Origin: Chondrilla cf. caribensis
Lineage: Eukaryota > Porifera > Demospongiae > Chondrillida > Chondrillidae
NCBI GenBank assembly: GCA_964020155.1
Contig: OZ026560.1
Span: forward strand, 2,656,759 to 2,706,758
Length of the DNA stretch: 50,000 nucleotides
Direction: 5' to 3'
Made by a program: the position numbers and the translations under genes. Positions 33,128-44,640 of this stretch are shown in pieces. The first letter of the stretch is position 1, and the number at the start of each line of letters is the position of its first letter. The notes under the pieces are model-generated. The model saw nothing but the letters and a program-made list of their open reading frames with translations, was not told the DNA's origin and ran no database searches.

Positions 33128-36100
33128 AGTTACATACATTACGTATATTGGATTCTGATTGATTACAAAACCACAACATGTTGTTTGTCACTGCTAATTC
33201 CAAGTGACATCACCTCGGTTTACTGGTACATACATATTACATCTTGAAGAGGTAATTAAACTCATGCAATTAACTAGTAGCAGTCTCCCAATAGGTCCAT
33301 GTAGCCAGTCAGTTGAAAGTACTAGCGCCAAGGGTAAACATACGTACTCTGGTTCATTGGTAAACAGGTAAATTAGGTTTGGGCTGCCTGTGGCATCTCG
33401 ATATCTTGCTCTTTGCATTTTGTGACTGGACAAATCTTTTCTTTACAACTGGCAAAGGACACACTTCCTCGTAGCTTTTCCCACTGATAAAATATTGTTG
33501 GGTTTCAGCGTCAGTTAATACGTACAATGGAGAATCAAAACCATGGAAATCACCAGGAGCTGTGTGAAGGCTTTTCAACGTTACGCTTATTGGCATCACG
33601 AACGGCCACCATTTTTACAATGACTCAAATGCATTCACTTTTCTTGAAGTGAAAACAATTAGTTTAAACAAGTAATTCGAGTTTAAAAATTTGTGGGGCT
33701 GCACCCTTCCCCCCCCCCCCCCCCGCACTTGAAAGGGCATATTTCTTAGGTTCAGAAGAACCTTCACTGAAGTTAATACGTTCGTTGGACCTTCAGCACA
33801 CAAATTCTAGCCCAATTTCTTATTGCCAGCGTTCAAAATTGGCCATCTTTCTTCATACAATATAAATTATAATATAAATTCATTGTTGCGGTTATGCACA
33901 GGAGCACATATTATATATATATATATATATATATACATATATGTACAGTAGGCAATAAAATAAAGTTTGTGTTCCGTTTTGTCTAAATGCGACTTCATAC
34001 GTTTTGCCTACTAAAATAAACAAAAACGGAACAAAACGGAACTTGTGGAAAAGACTGAGAGAACAAAATGTGTTGATTTGAACCTGTTTTATTAAAGTAC
34101 AGAATGATTTGGCTATAGATACTCGATTATAAAGACCTCATCACATTGGTGCCGAATAAAACTACCACAAATGGATTTGTCTAAGCAGTGGAGACTTCTT
34201 CTGGAATGAAGAAAAGGACATTTCTCGATCGATCGATCCAGTGAACTCACATCTCTTGATAAACTTACATATTATGGCTCATCTCTGTTGCACAAATTCC
34301 TTCCTCTCTCAAGTGAACTTGGATAGTAGGTGCTTCAATGCTATTTTGAACTAAAATATTCTGCTTTCTATAATTGCTTTAGACTATGATTGCTTCATCG
34401 CACGTCTCCCCAGAGTAAATCGGACTTGAATGATACACAACAAAACGTACAAACATCCATAAAGTCATTGTGTTAGGTAGTGCTGATTAACACCAGACGA
34501 AAGATGAAAACAGAACGATCTGTTTGAGCGTTTCATATTTTTCTGTATGAAACGGAAGGCAAACTTAATTTTAGTGCCTACCGTATCAATCTATATATCG
34601 GACGAAGGTTACATACCGGAAGTCAAATGAAAACGAATTAGAACCCATTAGAAGAACAAACACTGGGCTCATTAACCATTATAATTGCACACACGTCATT
34701 GACTGGTAACCTCACGGTAACACATACAAGCAATCAGACATAGAGTGCCAGAGAGGAACAGAAAAATGTGTCTTAACATACCACACACAACAAACAACAC
34801 TGCCCAATTTTTCTTATTATGCCCGAAGACTAACTCATTAAATCATCCATGTCGATATACCCCAGCAGGGTTCATAACCTGTAACATGGTACAAGGCCAA
34901 ATATCACAGCACAGTGAACATGGCCGAGTACAAAATGTGACGGCAGTTCAGAGAGTACACCAGACACCTGCGGAATAATCGCGATAATGGATTCATCGTT
35001 TCGACTTCAATCACTGCATTAGTGACGATGACGCTACTGCCATCATGACATCACTTCCTTGCTTCTTCAACTTCAACGAAGAGTGAATGCATATGTACGT
35101 CAAACGCTTTGATCGGATAAGAGTCTGATATTAATATCAACAGACAATACTTCAAAGCCAACCGTCAGGCTTCTTTCTACCAAGGTTATTTCAAAATGCA
35201 GGACAATGGAATAGACAGTTCTTCTGTTTCCAATTCTTCGAGAAAAATTTGGTCTCGTTTATGGAAACATTGAAACACCCATCTACTACCTAGCCAGGAG
35301 GGACATATTCAGCATTACAAAACCATTTTGGCTGAACAAAGCACACTCAGGCAAGAGCCTACCAGTGCCACCCTACATTAACAGTGAAGTGCAATCCAGC
35401 AACCATAGTCAATAGCAATAATGTTAAGCAGAGTATTTTAATTCACTATTTTAACGGCATCAAGTCACCTACGTACTATCCGACCACTTTGATGAATAAA
35501 GTACAACAGGGATGGTTCAGAATATTGACAAGAGTTCACTGGGTCAATTGACAAATGCTATTTTCTCCATTTCAGAAGATAAGCATCCACTGTTTTGAGG
35601 AATCCATCTGTAGTAGCTTTATTCGTTACTGAAGCACATGGTTTGAATTACTAGGGTGCTTTACTCAGATTTAGAAGAACCTTCACTGAAGTTAATACGT
35701 TCGTTGGACCTTCAGCACACGAATACTAGCCCAATTTCTTAGTGCCGGCGTTCGAAATCGGCCATCTTTCTTCACACAATATAAATTATATAAATTCATT
35801 GTTGCGATTACGCATAGGAGCGAGTATTTTGTTGCCTACTGTGTATATATATATATATATATATATACATACACAGTAGGCAACAAAATAAGTTTGTGTT
35901 CCATTTCGTCTAAACACGGCTTCATACTTTTTGCCTACAGAAATAAAACGAAAATGGAACAAAACGGAACTTGTGGAAAAGACTGAGAGAATGAAATGTG
36001 TTGATTTGAACCTGTTCTATCAAAGTACAGAACGATTTGGCTAGATACTTGATTATGAAGATCTCTCTTTAGCACCAAATAAAACTACCACAAATGGATT

Positions 36101-37420
36101 CGTCTAAACAGTGGAGACTCTGGAATGAAGAAAAGAGCATTTTACACCAATATGCTGTCAGTCATACGTATTCCTTCATATAAGTATTGGCCATATTGCT
36201 AATGATTTAGTTATAGTGAATCAAGCATGTACATGTTGACTTTAATGTCATAGGTTAGCTTTTCACTTTGAGTTTTACTATGACAACAGAATACTCAGGG
36301 CAAGTTTGTCCAGTTGGGATTATGTTGAAGTCTCGCAAGTCTCTGCTGGGTTCACTGATTGGTGGTAATTGCCGCTGTATTTCTGCCTTCTCATGAAAGT
36401 AAATCCACCGAAAGTAAATCCACCAACTCCTTCTGTACTCCCAATTTTGTACACAAAATATCGGATCAGTCATCGGTATCGGACATTTTGGCCTATTTTA
36501 TCAGCAATCAGAAAAATGGCTGAATCATGTGTCGGTGCACTTCTACGTAGTAAAAGTAGTCTGAAAAGTAGTCTTCGGGCTAAAGGCCTCCCCACTTTAA
36601 ATAAGATCCCCATAACCCATAACCCATACGTATTTATAAACAACAGATGTTGTAAAAGATAACAAATCTCTTTGTACGTAGGTCATGCAGACCCATTCAA
36701 AGCTGAGACATTAACTACCCCTGTGGTCACCAACAGATACTGGTAGTGCTGACCTGGTCGGTTTCACTCCTCTTCATAGCGACAGACTTTACCACGTCCC
36801 CAACATTCTTGAAGAGCCTCATCACTCCTGCCCCACTCATGGCCGATGTGTCTTTGGACTTTGGCAGCTGTGACAGAAGCACACACGTGAGTTAGCATGC
36901 ATTGAATTGACCCACTGTACTTGCTCAATTCTCCTCAATGGAGGTACACAATAGAATATATATGGAAATGTAATCGAGTGACCATCAAGTAACATTCACA
37001 TATGTACATATGTATGTACATACAGTATTTGCTCATTGCTTACTTATGTACGTACATATGTACCATAGCCCATGTATAGTTAATGGATAACATACTTAGT
37101 CAGTTTGATACTTGAGTAAGTCAGTTAAGTTACGTAGGTCAACTTATAACTTAGTGTGACACGCCTTCAGACCACTCCCCCTCAAGAAAGCCATATTATG
37201 GATTGTTTAGAAAAACGATTCAGTTAACTAAATACACACAACATTGTAATTCTGTCCAAATGCGCACCTCATTAGGATTCTCCAAGAAGGTAACAAAGTC
37301 AGAATCTTCTCTCAAGTCAGGTTGCATGGCAAGGCGGTTGAGGAATCTACAATAATACAGAATGACAATTGCTCATTGTTTGTTGTTGGATTGGTTGAGA
37401 TTGTTGGTAAGTAAACACGC

Positions 37421-37516
<96 letters not shown>

Positions 37517-40495
37517 ACAAAAACACACACTCACACACTCACTCACTCACTCACTCACTCACATGGAGAGATATACTCACCTTTCCAATCCAGCTCTCCT
37601 TCTCTCAACAAATTCAGTTTCAGATTGGTTCTCTTTGGAGAACTTCACCCTTGTCATCCCAAGTACACTTTTTTCTGGTGGAGGAGGAATGAGTATACCC
37701 TTTGATGCGTGCTTATCCACCAACTTGGCATACAGGCCCAAGAAATCACTGAAACGCCGGCGTACAGTCAACTCTGGACTCTTGAAGGCTGCCAAAGAGG
37801 TCTACGTACAACAAGCAACATGACAAGTATAACAGCCATGATTGTTGAACGCAGTAGATACATATTGTACATACAGTGTCACCCACTTAATAGGCCGCAA
37901 TTCGTTTTGGAAAATTTTAGCCTATTATCCATTTTGGTCTATTAACCAGCGGTATATTAAGAGGGTGACACTGTACATACAAAGTGATTCACTAGGTAAG
38001 AATATGTACGTACATTAGAAATTGGATATTCCAACACTCTTTGGGAAGCAAATACATACATGTCAGATTACAAAGTTTGTCAGATTATGGAGATCTAGGG
38101 AATACTTTGTAATGATGGAGGTGCTGCAGAATGTGGTCAGTTTATAGAGGATGGTGGATTATGGCGTTCTCGTTCACTGCAATATGACAGGCTATTAAGC
38201 ACAGCTTCGCACATATGCATATGGAGGCATACTACTACAAGTGTAAACATGTTACTACAGTTGAAACTCATTGCAATGAATCGCAGGGGAACATGGGAAA
38301 AATTCACTATATATGAAATTACGCGTGTATAAAGATGCAATTGTACGGATGTGTACAGGCATGAGGATGTAGGTGTGAATGCACACGTGTACATACAGTA
38401 TATTTGTATGTACATACAAATTTGCGCAGATCTGAGTAGAGATGTCAGTATGTGCAATTGAGCACACAGATGTGCAACATTTGTGTGCATACGTATGTGT
38501 ATAGATGTCATCATACAGATGGACGAATAACAAAATGTACATCTCTAAACACTTGTTTATCAAATTTTGCAGATCAGTCTTGGTGAATGTAGAAGCTCAG
38601 TTGAACACAGCATCCGAGACCCACAGTGTAAAGACCAAATAGAACCAATAGAACTGCACTGCTCTAGAGACACTCAACACAATGCGTGTATGTGTACGCT
38701 TTCAAACACTCGGTCCACACAGATTGTGTGTACATACGTATCTACAGTAAACGGTACTCAATAGCAAACTACATACCAGGTGCACCTGATGTACATGGTG
38801 CTCAAATACACACTACTGGGTGTATCTACAGTAAATGGCACTCAAATACACACTACGTACGGTACATACACACATATGTACAACTTGCCTGCTGTACATG
38901 GTGCTCAAATACACACTACGTACGGTACATACACACATATGTACAACTTGCCTGCTGTACATGATGCTCAAATACACACTACGTACGGTACATACACACA
39001 TATGTACAACTTGCCTTAGTTGTTATCGGGTACACAAGGTAGGCTCCCATGCCATCTCCGACCTTCTCCGGATTACCAACAGTTATAGTGAGTTCTCCCT
39101 CCAGCTCAGGGAGGGCATCAGGATCTTCATAATGAGACGTTTCCTAGCAACAACAGAAAACAATGTATGGTACATATCTTGATACTTCCTGTATCATATA
39201 CCCTGCTCATACTGATCCCATACTGCAGATATTAAGCCTTCAAACATACTGGTGAACACACATGGAGCGGTTAAGCTGTGTGATTTTGGAGTCAGTGTAC
39301 AGGTAAATGTGGTGATGTTGTCGTGTGTGTGTGTGTGTGTGTGTATGTGTGTGTGTGGTACTACAACATATAAATATTCCAAAATCCCAAATACGTACAT
39401 ATTTAATTGCTCAAAAAACAAAATTCCAAAATTTTCTTCATAAAATCCACTGCCACGTGGCATGGTATGATGAAGCATGGAGAATGAGCAGACCCTCGAG
39501 CATCACACAATCGACATTTACAATGCAAGGGAGATTGGCGGGTCACACAGATCAAGGGCATACTACCAGACATTGACCAGGTATGTATGAATATTAACTA
39601 TACAAAAAATGCTATCAGCAAAAATTTATTAATATCGTTCACATCATAATATATTGACTACACAGTGGTTGATTTTTAACTAGAATTGAAGTACAGAGTC
39701 TCGCAGTATAATACGCATATACAGTGGAACCTCTCTATTATGGACACTTGGGGACTTTGATTTTAGTCCTTATTGCAGAGGTGTCCTCAATTCAGAGGTC
39801 ATTTAATACACTACAGTACTACACTGGGACACAGAATGGCGTCCTTATTACAGAGGTTTCTGCTATTCAGAGGTTTGTAATAGAGAGGTCCCACTGTATA
39901 CACGAACATCAAGCTTGGATCGAAGTGATCACTGCAATCATAGGGTCTATGCTGCAACGCACCGTTCAAACCAGGAAATAACCAGTTATTGAACGTTACG
40001 TGTTATCGTCGTGTTCCTATTTTGACACAGGCTCAGTTTCGTCGAGTCCTAATGGTCAGTCTTGTCGAGGAGAGGGTACGACGAGCCGCGGCAAAATGTA
40101 TTATACAAAGAACGCGAGAAACAATGAACGGTTGTGTAATTAGGGATAAACGGTAAGCTAACCTGGGGTGTTGGTTCGCTTGGAGCAGATGCCACTACAA
40201 GCAACTCTGGGGGCTTGGATTTCACTTCTTCTTCCGATTCAACGGAAATGTTATCCACGTCTTCTTGCTTCTCGGGTTCTGGGGGACTTTCGACAGGGGG
40301 TTCTTTCTCTGGTTCTAGTGACGAAACAGGTTCAAGATAATCCTGTGGCTTATCTTCTTCTTCTTGCACTTCTTTCTTGTCTTCCTTCATGCGCTCGACG
40401 TCACCAAATGGATTTTCCACATCTTCGGTGTCTGCAAAGATATCTTCCTCTTCGTCTTGCTGATCATCAGTGATCGGGGGTGGAGTATCCGCCAT
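25732..40495 (-). CDS. SNX1/SNX2-like sorting nexin (PX-BAR)
   Basis: Ten coding exons: 40163-40495, 39015-39143, 37581-37801, 37268-37346, 36754-36867, 32718-32811, 31618-31826, 28780-28923, 27281-27361, 26502-26573, 25732-25785 (eleven segments, the last being the short terminal exon); 509 aa, against about 520 for human SNX1/2. Order: acidic N terminus (1-~125) with an NPFGD motif; PX domain (~125-254) with RRRFSDF at 168-174 and PPPPEK at 193-198, the phosphoinositide-binding signature; short linker with an amphipathic [15 protein letters not shown] domain (~285-505) ending [14 protein letters not shown], like WEAFLPEAKAIS of SNX1. The ATG has AAAATGG context. Role by family: membrane-bending subunit of the retromer-linked SNX-BAR coat on early endosomes. 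The exon 39015-39143 uses a GC donor (AAG|GCAAGT). Long introns carry most of the mobile DNA in the window. Confidence 0.92.
25848..26405. repeat. 29-bp minisatellite, large array, last intron of the sorting nexin gene
   Basis: About 19 units sharing CACCTAGCTACAACCATGG with the array at 3088-3356. Two variants alternate (ATGGACCAATGG / ATGGGCCTATGG). Confidence 0.95.
26680..27225. repeat. 32-bp minisatellite, sorting nexin intron
   Basis: About 17 units of GGGGAAGTGAGGTGCTGTC with ACACACTGTACA between them, between exons 27281-27361 and 26502-26573. One unit has a partial internal duplication (27025-27040). Confidence 0.95.
27443..27617. mobile_element. TIR element family 2, intact copy (175 bp)
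   Basis: Starts CAGTGAATTCTTGTTAAT and ends ATTAATGAGAATTCACTG, flanked by TA on both sides. Non-coding. Partial copies lie at 30489-30612, 22790-22937 and 48493-48735. Confidence 0.8.
28393..28770. repeat. Compound (CA)n repeat with an internal tandem duplication
   Basis: CA tracts around two near-identical ~100-bp blocks (28436-28537 and 28601-28700) that contain CATGCACATACCCACGCAC. It starts 10 nt after the donor of sorting nexin exon 28780-28923 and reads TG on the coding strand. Confidence 0.9.
29233..30115. repeat. About 54-bp tandem repeat, split by a transposon
   Basis: Imperfect units with TTCGTTCGGTAAATATTCTA and GGTTCGGTAAGTTTCC occur on both sides (29233-29470 and 30009-30115) of the element at 29471-30008, so the element inserted inside one unit. 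Confidence 0.8.
29471..30008. mobile_element. 538-bp TIR element carrying a HIRAN-like ORF
   Basis: TIRs of about 45 bp: CCGTAGTGTCCGAAATTTTC at the left and its reverse complement (GGACACTACGG) at the right, with TA on both sides. The interior (29559-29936, plus) is open for 125 codons and reads [20 protein letters not shown], then [20 protein letters not shown]. This resembles the HIRAN-type module (RGYHVY...GEVL.C.REP.N..DPYAVAV) common in sponge and cnidarian proteins, from memory. The end of the module looks altered and no transposase is present, so it is a non-autonomous element that captured or kept a gene fragment. Confidence 0.75.
30218..30337. mobile_element. 120-bp foldback element
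   Basis: Nearly perfect palindrome: AATAGTTGTACCCC at the left and GGGGTACAACTATT at the right, meeting at TTAATTAA near 30277, with few mismatches. Bounded by TA. It can form a single long hairpin. Confidence 0.8.
30489..30612. mobile_element. TIR element family 2, partial copy
   Basis: Shares CCCAGTACCAATA, CTAATGGTTATTCAATTGAT-like middle and GGATTAATGAGAATTCACT with 27443-27617. The left TIR is missing; a family-1-like end (ACAGTGGGACCTCT near 30416) precedes it. Confidence 0.6.
31077..31200. repeat. 17-bp tandem repeat GTAATAGGACCACCTTG
   Basis: About seven units in a sorting nexin intron; the last units read CCTCA instead of CCTTG. Confidence 0.9.
32376..32549. mobile_element. TIR element family 1, decayed copy
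   Basis: Retains the inner sequence AGAGGTTTCCTCAATTCAGA and TGGTGTCCTTATTAT; the TIRs are worn. Confidence 0.6.
32953..33122. repeat. (CA)n followed by (GA)n
   Basis: About 135 bp of CA with CG-containing interruptions, then about 33 bp of GA. It lies deep in a sorting nexin intron, not near a splice site. Confidence 0.95.
33751..34225. repeat. LTR-like direct repeat, left copy
   Basis: About 470 bp that recurs at 35672-36145 in the same direction, starting AGAAGAACCTTCACTGAAG and ending TCTGGAATGAAGAAAAG. It contains AATAAA and an internal (AT)n stretch. Confidence 0.75.
34226..35671. other. Sequence between LTR-like repeats
   Basis: About 1.45 kb without gag, protease, RT or integrase patterns. 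Short open frames only. Could be the inside of a non-coding (TRIM-like) retroelement or plain intron sequence within a duplication. Confidence 0.4.
35672..36145. repeat. LTR-like direct repeat, right copy
   Basis: Counterpart of 33751-34225, roughly 85-90% alike by eye. It contains a hairpin at 35825-35890. Confidence 0.75.
35825..35890. repeat. Hairpin of inverted TTTTGTTGCCTACTGTG arms around (AT)n
   Basis: Arms TATTTTGTTGCCTACTGTG and its reverse complement flank a TA run. The other LTR-like copy has only one arm (CAGTAGGCAATAAAATA near 33945). Confidence 0.8.
37423..37563. repeat. (CT)n-(CA)n-(CACT)n compound microsatellite
   Basis: About 58 bp CT, 32 bp CA, then CACT-type units, ending 18 nt from the donor of sorting nexin exon 37581-37801. 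Confidence 0.95.
37874..37973. mobile_element. TIR element family 3 (100 bp)
   Basis: Starts CAGTGTCACCCACTTAATA and ends TATTAAGAGGGTGACACTG, with TA on both sides. Non-coding. One copy seen. Confidence 0.75.
38765..39013. repeat. 63-bp tandem repeat abutting a sorting nexin donor
   Basis: Three to four units with ACTACGTACGGTACATACAC and GTACAACTTGCC. The last unit overlaps the intron start of exon 39015-39143, so each unit carries a copy of the GCAAGTTGTAC donor sequence. Confidence 0.85.
39191..39340 (+). pseudogene. Inverted duplicate of a MAP2K5-like exon with flanking intron
   Basis: Bases 39230-39303 match the kinase exon 46940-47013 on the opposite strand with one silent difference (GCA to GCG). 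Flanks match too: the ATACCCTGCTCATACTGATC side corresponds to 47014-47054, and the TG-rich side to the intron after the exon. It encodes [17 protein letters not shown] and LCDFGVSVQ with acceptor and donor intact, but no other kinase exon is near and it is antisense to the surrounding sorting nexin intron. Confidence 0.88.
39722..39896. mobile_element. TIR element family 1, copy 2 (175 bp)
   Basis: CAGTGGAACCTCTCTATTA start and reverse-complement end (GGTCCCACTG), TA on both sides, in the first intron of the sorting nexin gene. Confidence 0.8.
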
Positions 40496-41286
40496 TTTCT
40501 AGCCGAATTATTAAACATACGGTATTGTAGTGCATTGCATTACATTGTATTATTTGAACGTGGTTATACCAATAGATATACTAACTCGTTATACTAATTA
40601 GAAACCATTATACAAGCGCGCACGCAATTTTGTCACAATGCTAATGTATGCGAAAAGACCTACTTGGCCATAAGTCCGGACACGTGGTTTTAGACTCAGG
40701 CAGCACCATACTACCCCTTGCATTAACTGAGAGCCTTCAAGTACAACCCCTCCCCCCCGCTTTTCTTGCATGGTTGAACCCTTGCTCTGCCATTTCGCTT
40801 TGCTATTACTACAGTAAATGTAACCACAGTACTAGTACTGTAGTTACATTTCAACATATCCGGAAGAGGAGGCACAAAGGGGGTCTGGCAATGCCATGCT
40901 AATCCTTGTTGACCACCCCAGTCTGAATGAGAATATCTAACCTAACCCAACCTAACAGCTGAATCATACATATTGAGTTAGAATAATATTACGACAGTAT
41001 CACTCTGCATTACTTATTGGTGGCTTGAGAGTTTACAAAGCTATCAATTAATGAAACAAGACTGCATGGCATACTGGAAATCATGTTGAATTTACCTAAT
41101 CGACCAACCAGACCACTAGTTTTGGATTCCATTCTGACCCATATTAACTTGGCAACAATGCGAGATAGAAGATCCACGGGGCACTCGTTGTACATACAGT
41201 ACATACCGTATTATCTACAGTACAATTGATTACAAACATAAGATTCCTAGAAGTGTAATGACAACATGCAGAAAATGACTTGTGAT
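40496..41286. other. Intergenic, no gene recognised
   Basis: 5' flank of the sorting nexin and 3' flank of the small ORF. Contains a short inverted stretch around AGTACTAGTACT at 40826-40840 and a CCTAACC-like run near 40940-40955. No exon supported. Confidence 0.5.
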
Positions 41287-41291
41287 TTATT
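41283..41291 (-). terminator. AATAAA overlapping the stop of the small ORF
   Basis: AATAAA at 41291-41286 on the minus strand shares bases with the TAA stop (41289-41287). If used, the transcript would have almost no 3' UTR. Confidence 0.35.
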
Positions 41292-41535
41292 TGTCATCCT
41301 TTGATACATCAGATTCGTTTTTCCACCCTTCTTCATTGTCGGAATCCAAAGAATTGGTCTTAAACGTATCGAATTCTCCTTTATCCATTCTCTGAAGGAA
41401 CGATTCAAGTAGCTTTTTATTCAAATGATCTGTTAGAGTCTTTTCTTCCTCTTTCTTGATTTCTTCCTTTGGCTGTTCTATTTGTGAGGGAGTACAATCC
41501 ATCGGGCTATGATTCTCCGTGTCTTGTGACTCCAT
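41287..41535 (-). CDS. Small acidic protein, 82 aa, unrecognised
   Basis: Single-exon frame; the ATG at 41535 (AAAATGG context) is preferred over the in-frame ATG at 41550. The product is highly charged (KEEIKKEEEK, SDNEEGWKNESDVSKDD) with one less charged, probably helical stretch, LTDHLNKKLLESFLQRMDKG, that looks like a short conserved motif. No signal peptide or membrane segment. AATAAA overlaps the stop codon. The gene is divergent from the homeobox gene with about 420 bp between the ATGs, and the CG-rich stretch at 41588-41600 lies just upstream. I cannot name the family; codon use and context make it more likely real than chance. Confidence 0.55.
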   Translation of the reverse strand: MESQDTENHSPMDCTPSQIEQPKEEIKKEEEKTLTDHLNKKLLESFLQRMDKGEFDTFKTNSLDSDNEEGWKNESDVSKDDK

Positions 41536-41826
41536 TTTGACTTTTCGCACGCGAGAGAAAGCTAGCTAACTCGAGAGTGGGATACTGTTCGGCGCGCGCG
41601 GTTGTGCCATCACGTTGAAAAAGGGAAGACAAACATTTTCGTATTCTTATTAACCATGTCTTGTTTCTTTGTCATTGAAGTTATCACCATTCCCTTATAA
41701 GACGAAGGAATGTGATGGGGATTGGATAAAGTATAGAAAAAGAAAGATTATTACTCTTCTTACGCGTGACCATCATCATTCAACAACACGAGTAAATCGA
41801 GTGCCACGCAGTGTGGGGATAACCAC

Positions 41827-41837
41827 GTGCACGTGAC
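41827..41837 (+). promoter_or_regulatory. GTGCACGTGAC motif upstream of the homeobox gene
   Basis: Exact copy of the 11-mer at genes A and B; here extended to two overlapping E-box-like CACGTG cores (41824-41829, 41830-41835). About 120 bp upstream of the ATG and 15 bp before a TATATAT at 41852. Confidence 0.45.
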
Positions 41838-41851
41838 CCAGTACATAGGTG

Positions 41852-41858
41852 TATATAT
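41852..41858 (+). promoter_or_regulatory. Possible TATA box of the homeobox gene
   Basis: TATATAT about 98 bp upstream of the first ATG. A second candidate, TATATAAG at 41928-41935, is so close to the ATG that its use would favour the second Met (41983, ATGG context). Confidence 0.35.
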
Positions 41859-41955
41859 GACACTTGAAACTGCTAACTACAGATGTCGTTCTTGGTACAA
41901 CACCTTTTCATTAATACTTCAAACTACTATATAAGCAGGAATTATTATAGGAGCT

Positions 41956-42739
<784 letters not shown>

Positions 42740-43687
42740 CACTATTGTAGCGTTATTGTGCACTGTGTCAACAATATTAATAATTTATTGTATATTTTTG
42801 GATTTTAGACTACATGGGGAACATACGTATTACTGATATCAATATTTTAACCTAGTTGAAATATCTCATGCAAACTTACAAGTCATTATGTTACACGTTA
42901 TTATAATTATATGCACATTTAATGTACAATGTAATGTCAATAATTTTAACTTTATTTGGATCTGTATTGTAATGTTATATATATATTATATAATATATGA
43001 TGTGTCATGATCAGTCCATCATTTTACTGTACATATTTACTGTACACTGATATATAAGTACAGTGGAACCTCTCTATTAAGGACACTTTGGGACCTTATG
43101 TCCTTATTACAGAGGTTTCCTCAATTCGGAGGTCATTTAATACACTACAGTACTACACTGGGACACAGAATGGTGTCCTTACTATAGAGGTTTCTGCAAT
43201 TCAGAGGTTTGTAATAGAGGTTCCACTACATCTATCAACAAATCCGATTCAAAAAACTCCCTGTGATTTTAATATTCAGTTATAGCCATATCTGATTGAA
43301 GTTTGTATTAACTTGAACCTTGCTTCAGATATATGTTTTTCATCAGGTATGAAGGATTAAGTATAGTTATACACATTGAAAATACTGATAAAAACAGAAA
43401 AATACAAGCCATTCATAAGGAGCACCACAATCATTGAGTACATAAACATAATATTGTCAAAGAGACAAGAAAATGGATTGAGTAGCACTAATTGTGCAAT
43501 TATAAAAAGGAGGCATATCATGTTGGTCATACCAGACTACAGCTGTAAATACAAGTCTTATAGAATAAACAACATTAAAGTTTAAAATAAATTGACTGTG
43601 TCACATTAACTCATTTTTTTTCCAAAAAGATGAAATATGTATCAAAATGTACATTCATTTCGTGCAGATGTATGAATTCAAAATAAG
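42740..43687. other. Convergent spacer, homeobox 3' flank and MAP2K5-like 3' flank
   Basis: AT-rich; contains TIR element family 1 copy 3. No other gene seen. Confidence 0.6.
43061..43227. mobile_element. TIR element family 1, copy 3
   Basis: CAGTGGAACCTCTCTATTA start and AATAGAGGTTCCACT end; slightly shorter than the other copies. Confidence 0.75.
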
Positions 43688-44484
43688 CTAGGTATCCATT
43701 TGCTCCAAACTGGTGCTACTACTATGATGAGTCATGGGATGCACTCCAGCGCTGAAATGCCCTGAGCTGTGACTGGAAGCAGAAGACAGTGACCAGTCTG
43801 ACGGATATCTCTTCATCATGCGAAACTGCTCCAACATGAATATGACCCAAGGACCTACAATTTCACTTAAATTGTCCTCGTTCATCAAAATAAACGGATG
43901 TCTCTGCAAGAAACACATAATCAGACCTGTAATGACAGTCTTGCTGTAAGCTAGGCATGTGAATAGCTGCAATATATTATGTACGGATACATGTTACATT
44001 GTTACAAACACTGTCGAGTACGGTAACCCGCAACATAAACTTTACATGGCAATAAAACCAGCACCACACCACAGTGCAGATCACAAAGCACTGTCAAACA
44101 TTAAACCAAGCTGCAACTGTAAACAACAACCCATTAACACACACTTCAGTGAGGCATTTTAATTACAATTTTAAAAATTCTTAAAGTATAATCTCAAGTG
44201 GGTGTTAACTCCGTTCAGACCAAACCAATTAACATACTTCAACTAAGGAGTGTGTACTACGCCATGGGAGGTTAATCATCACCACTTGAAAGGTTTCTAG
44301 CAATTTGGATTCTAAACTAGTTGCAGGAATTCCATACAATGATACAACTGAACTAGGTGTGGTCCACACAACCCACTGATTCATTGACCTAGCTCATAGC
44401 ATGTCTAGGTTGGTAAACAAACCACAATGTTCCCAATGATGCATGAAGAAACACAATACACACACACACAATTAATACACACAC

Positions 44485-44555
<71 letters not shown>

Positions 44556-44560
44556 CACAT

Positions 44561-44640
<80 letters not shown>

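Noticed and set aside
33354..33599. 81-codon minus-strand frame in a sorting nexin intron
   Set aside because: No recognisable domain, no splice partner, and exon order of the sorting nexin is complete without it. A nested gene is not excluded.
34745..34978. 77-codon frame between the LTR-like repeats, considered as a gag remnant
   Set aside because: No zinc knuckle or capsid-like pattern can be seen.
36369..36662. 97-codon plus-strand frame
   Set aside because: No domain pattern and amino-acid composition typical of random AT-rich sequence.
37400..37560. CRISPR-like or satellite array
   Set aside because: Plain CT, CA and CACT microsatellites without spacers.
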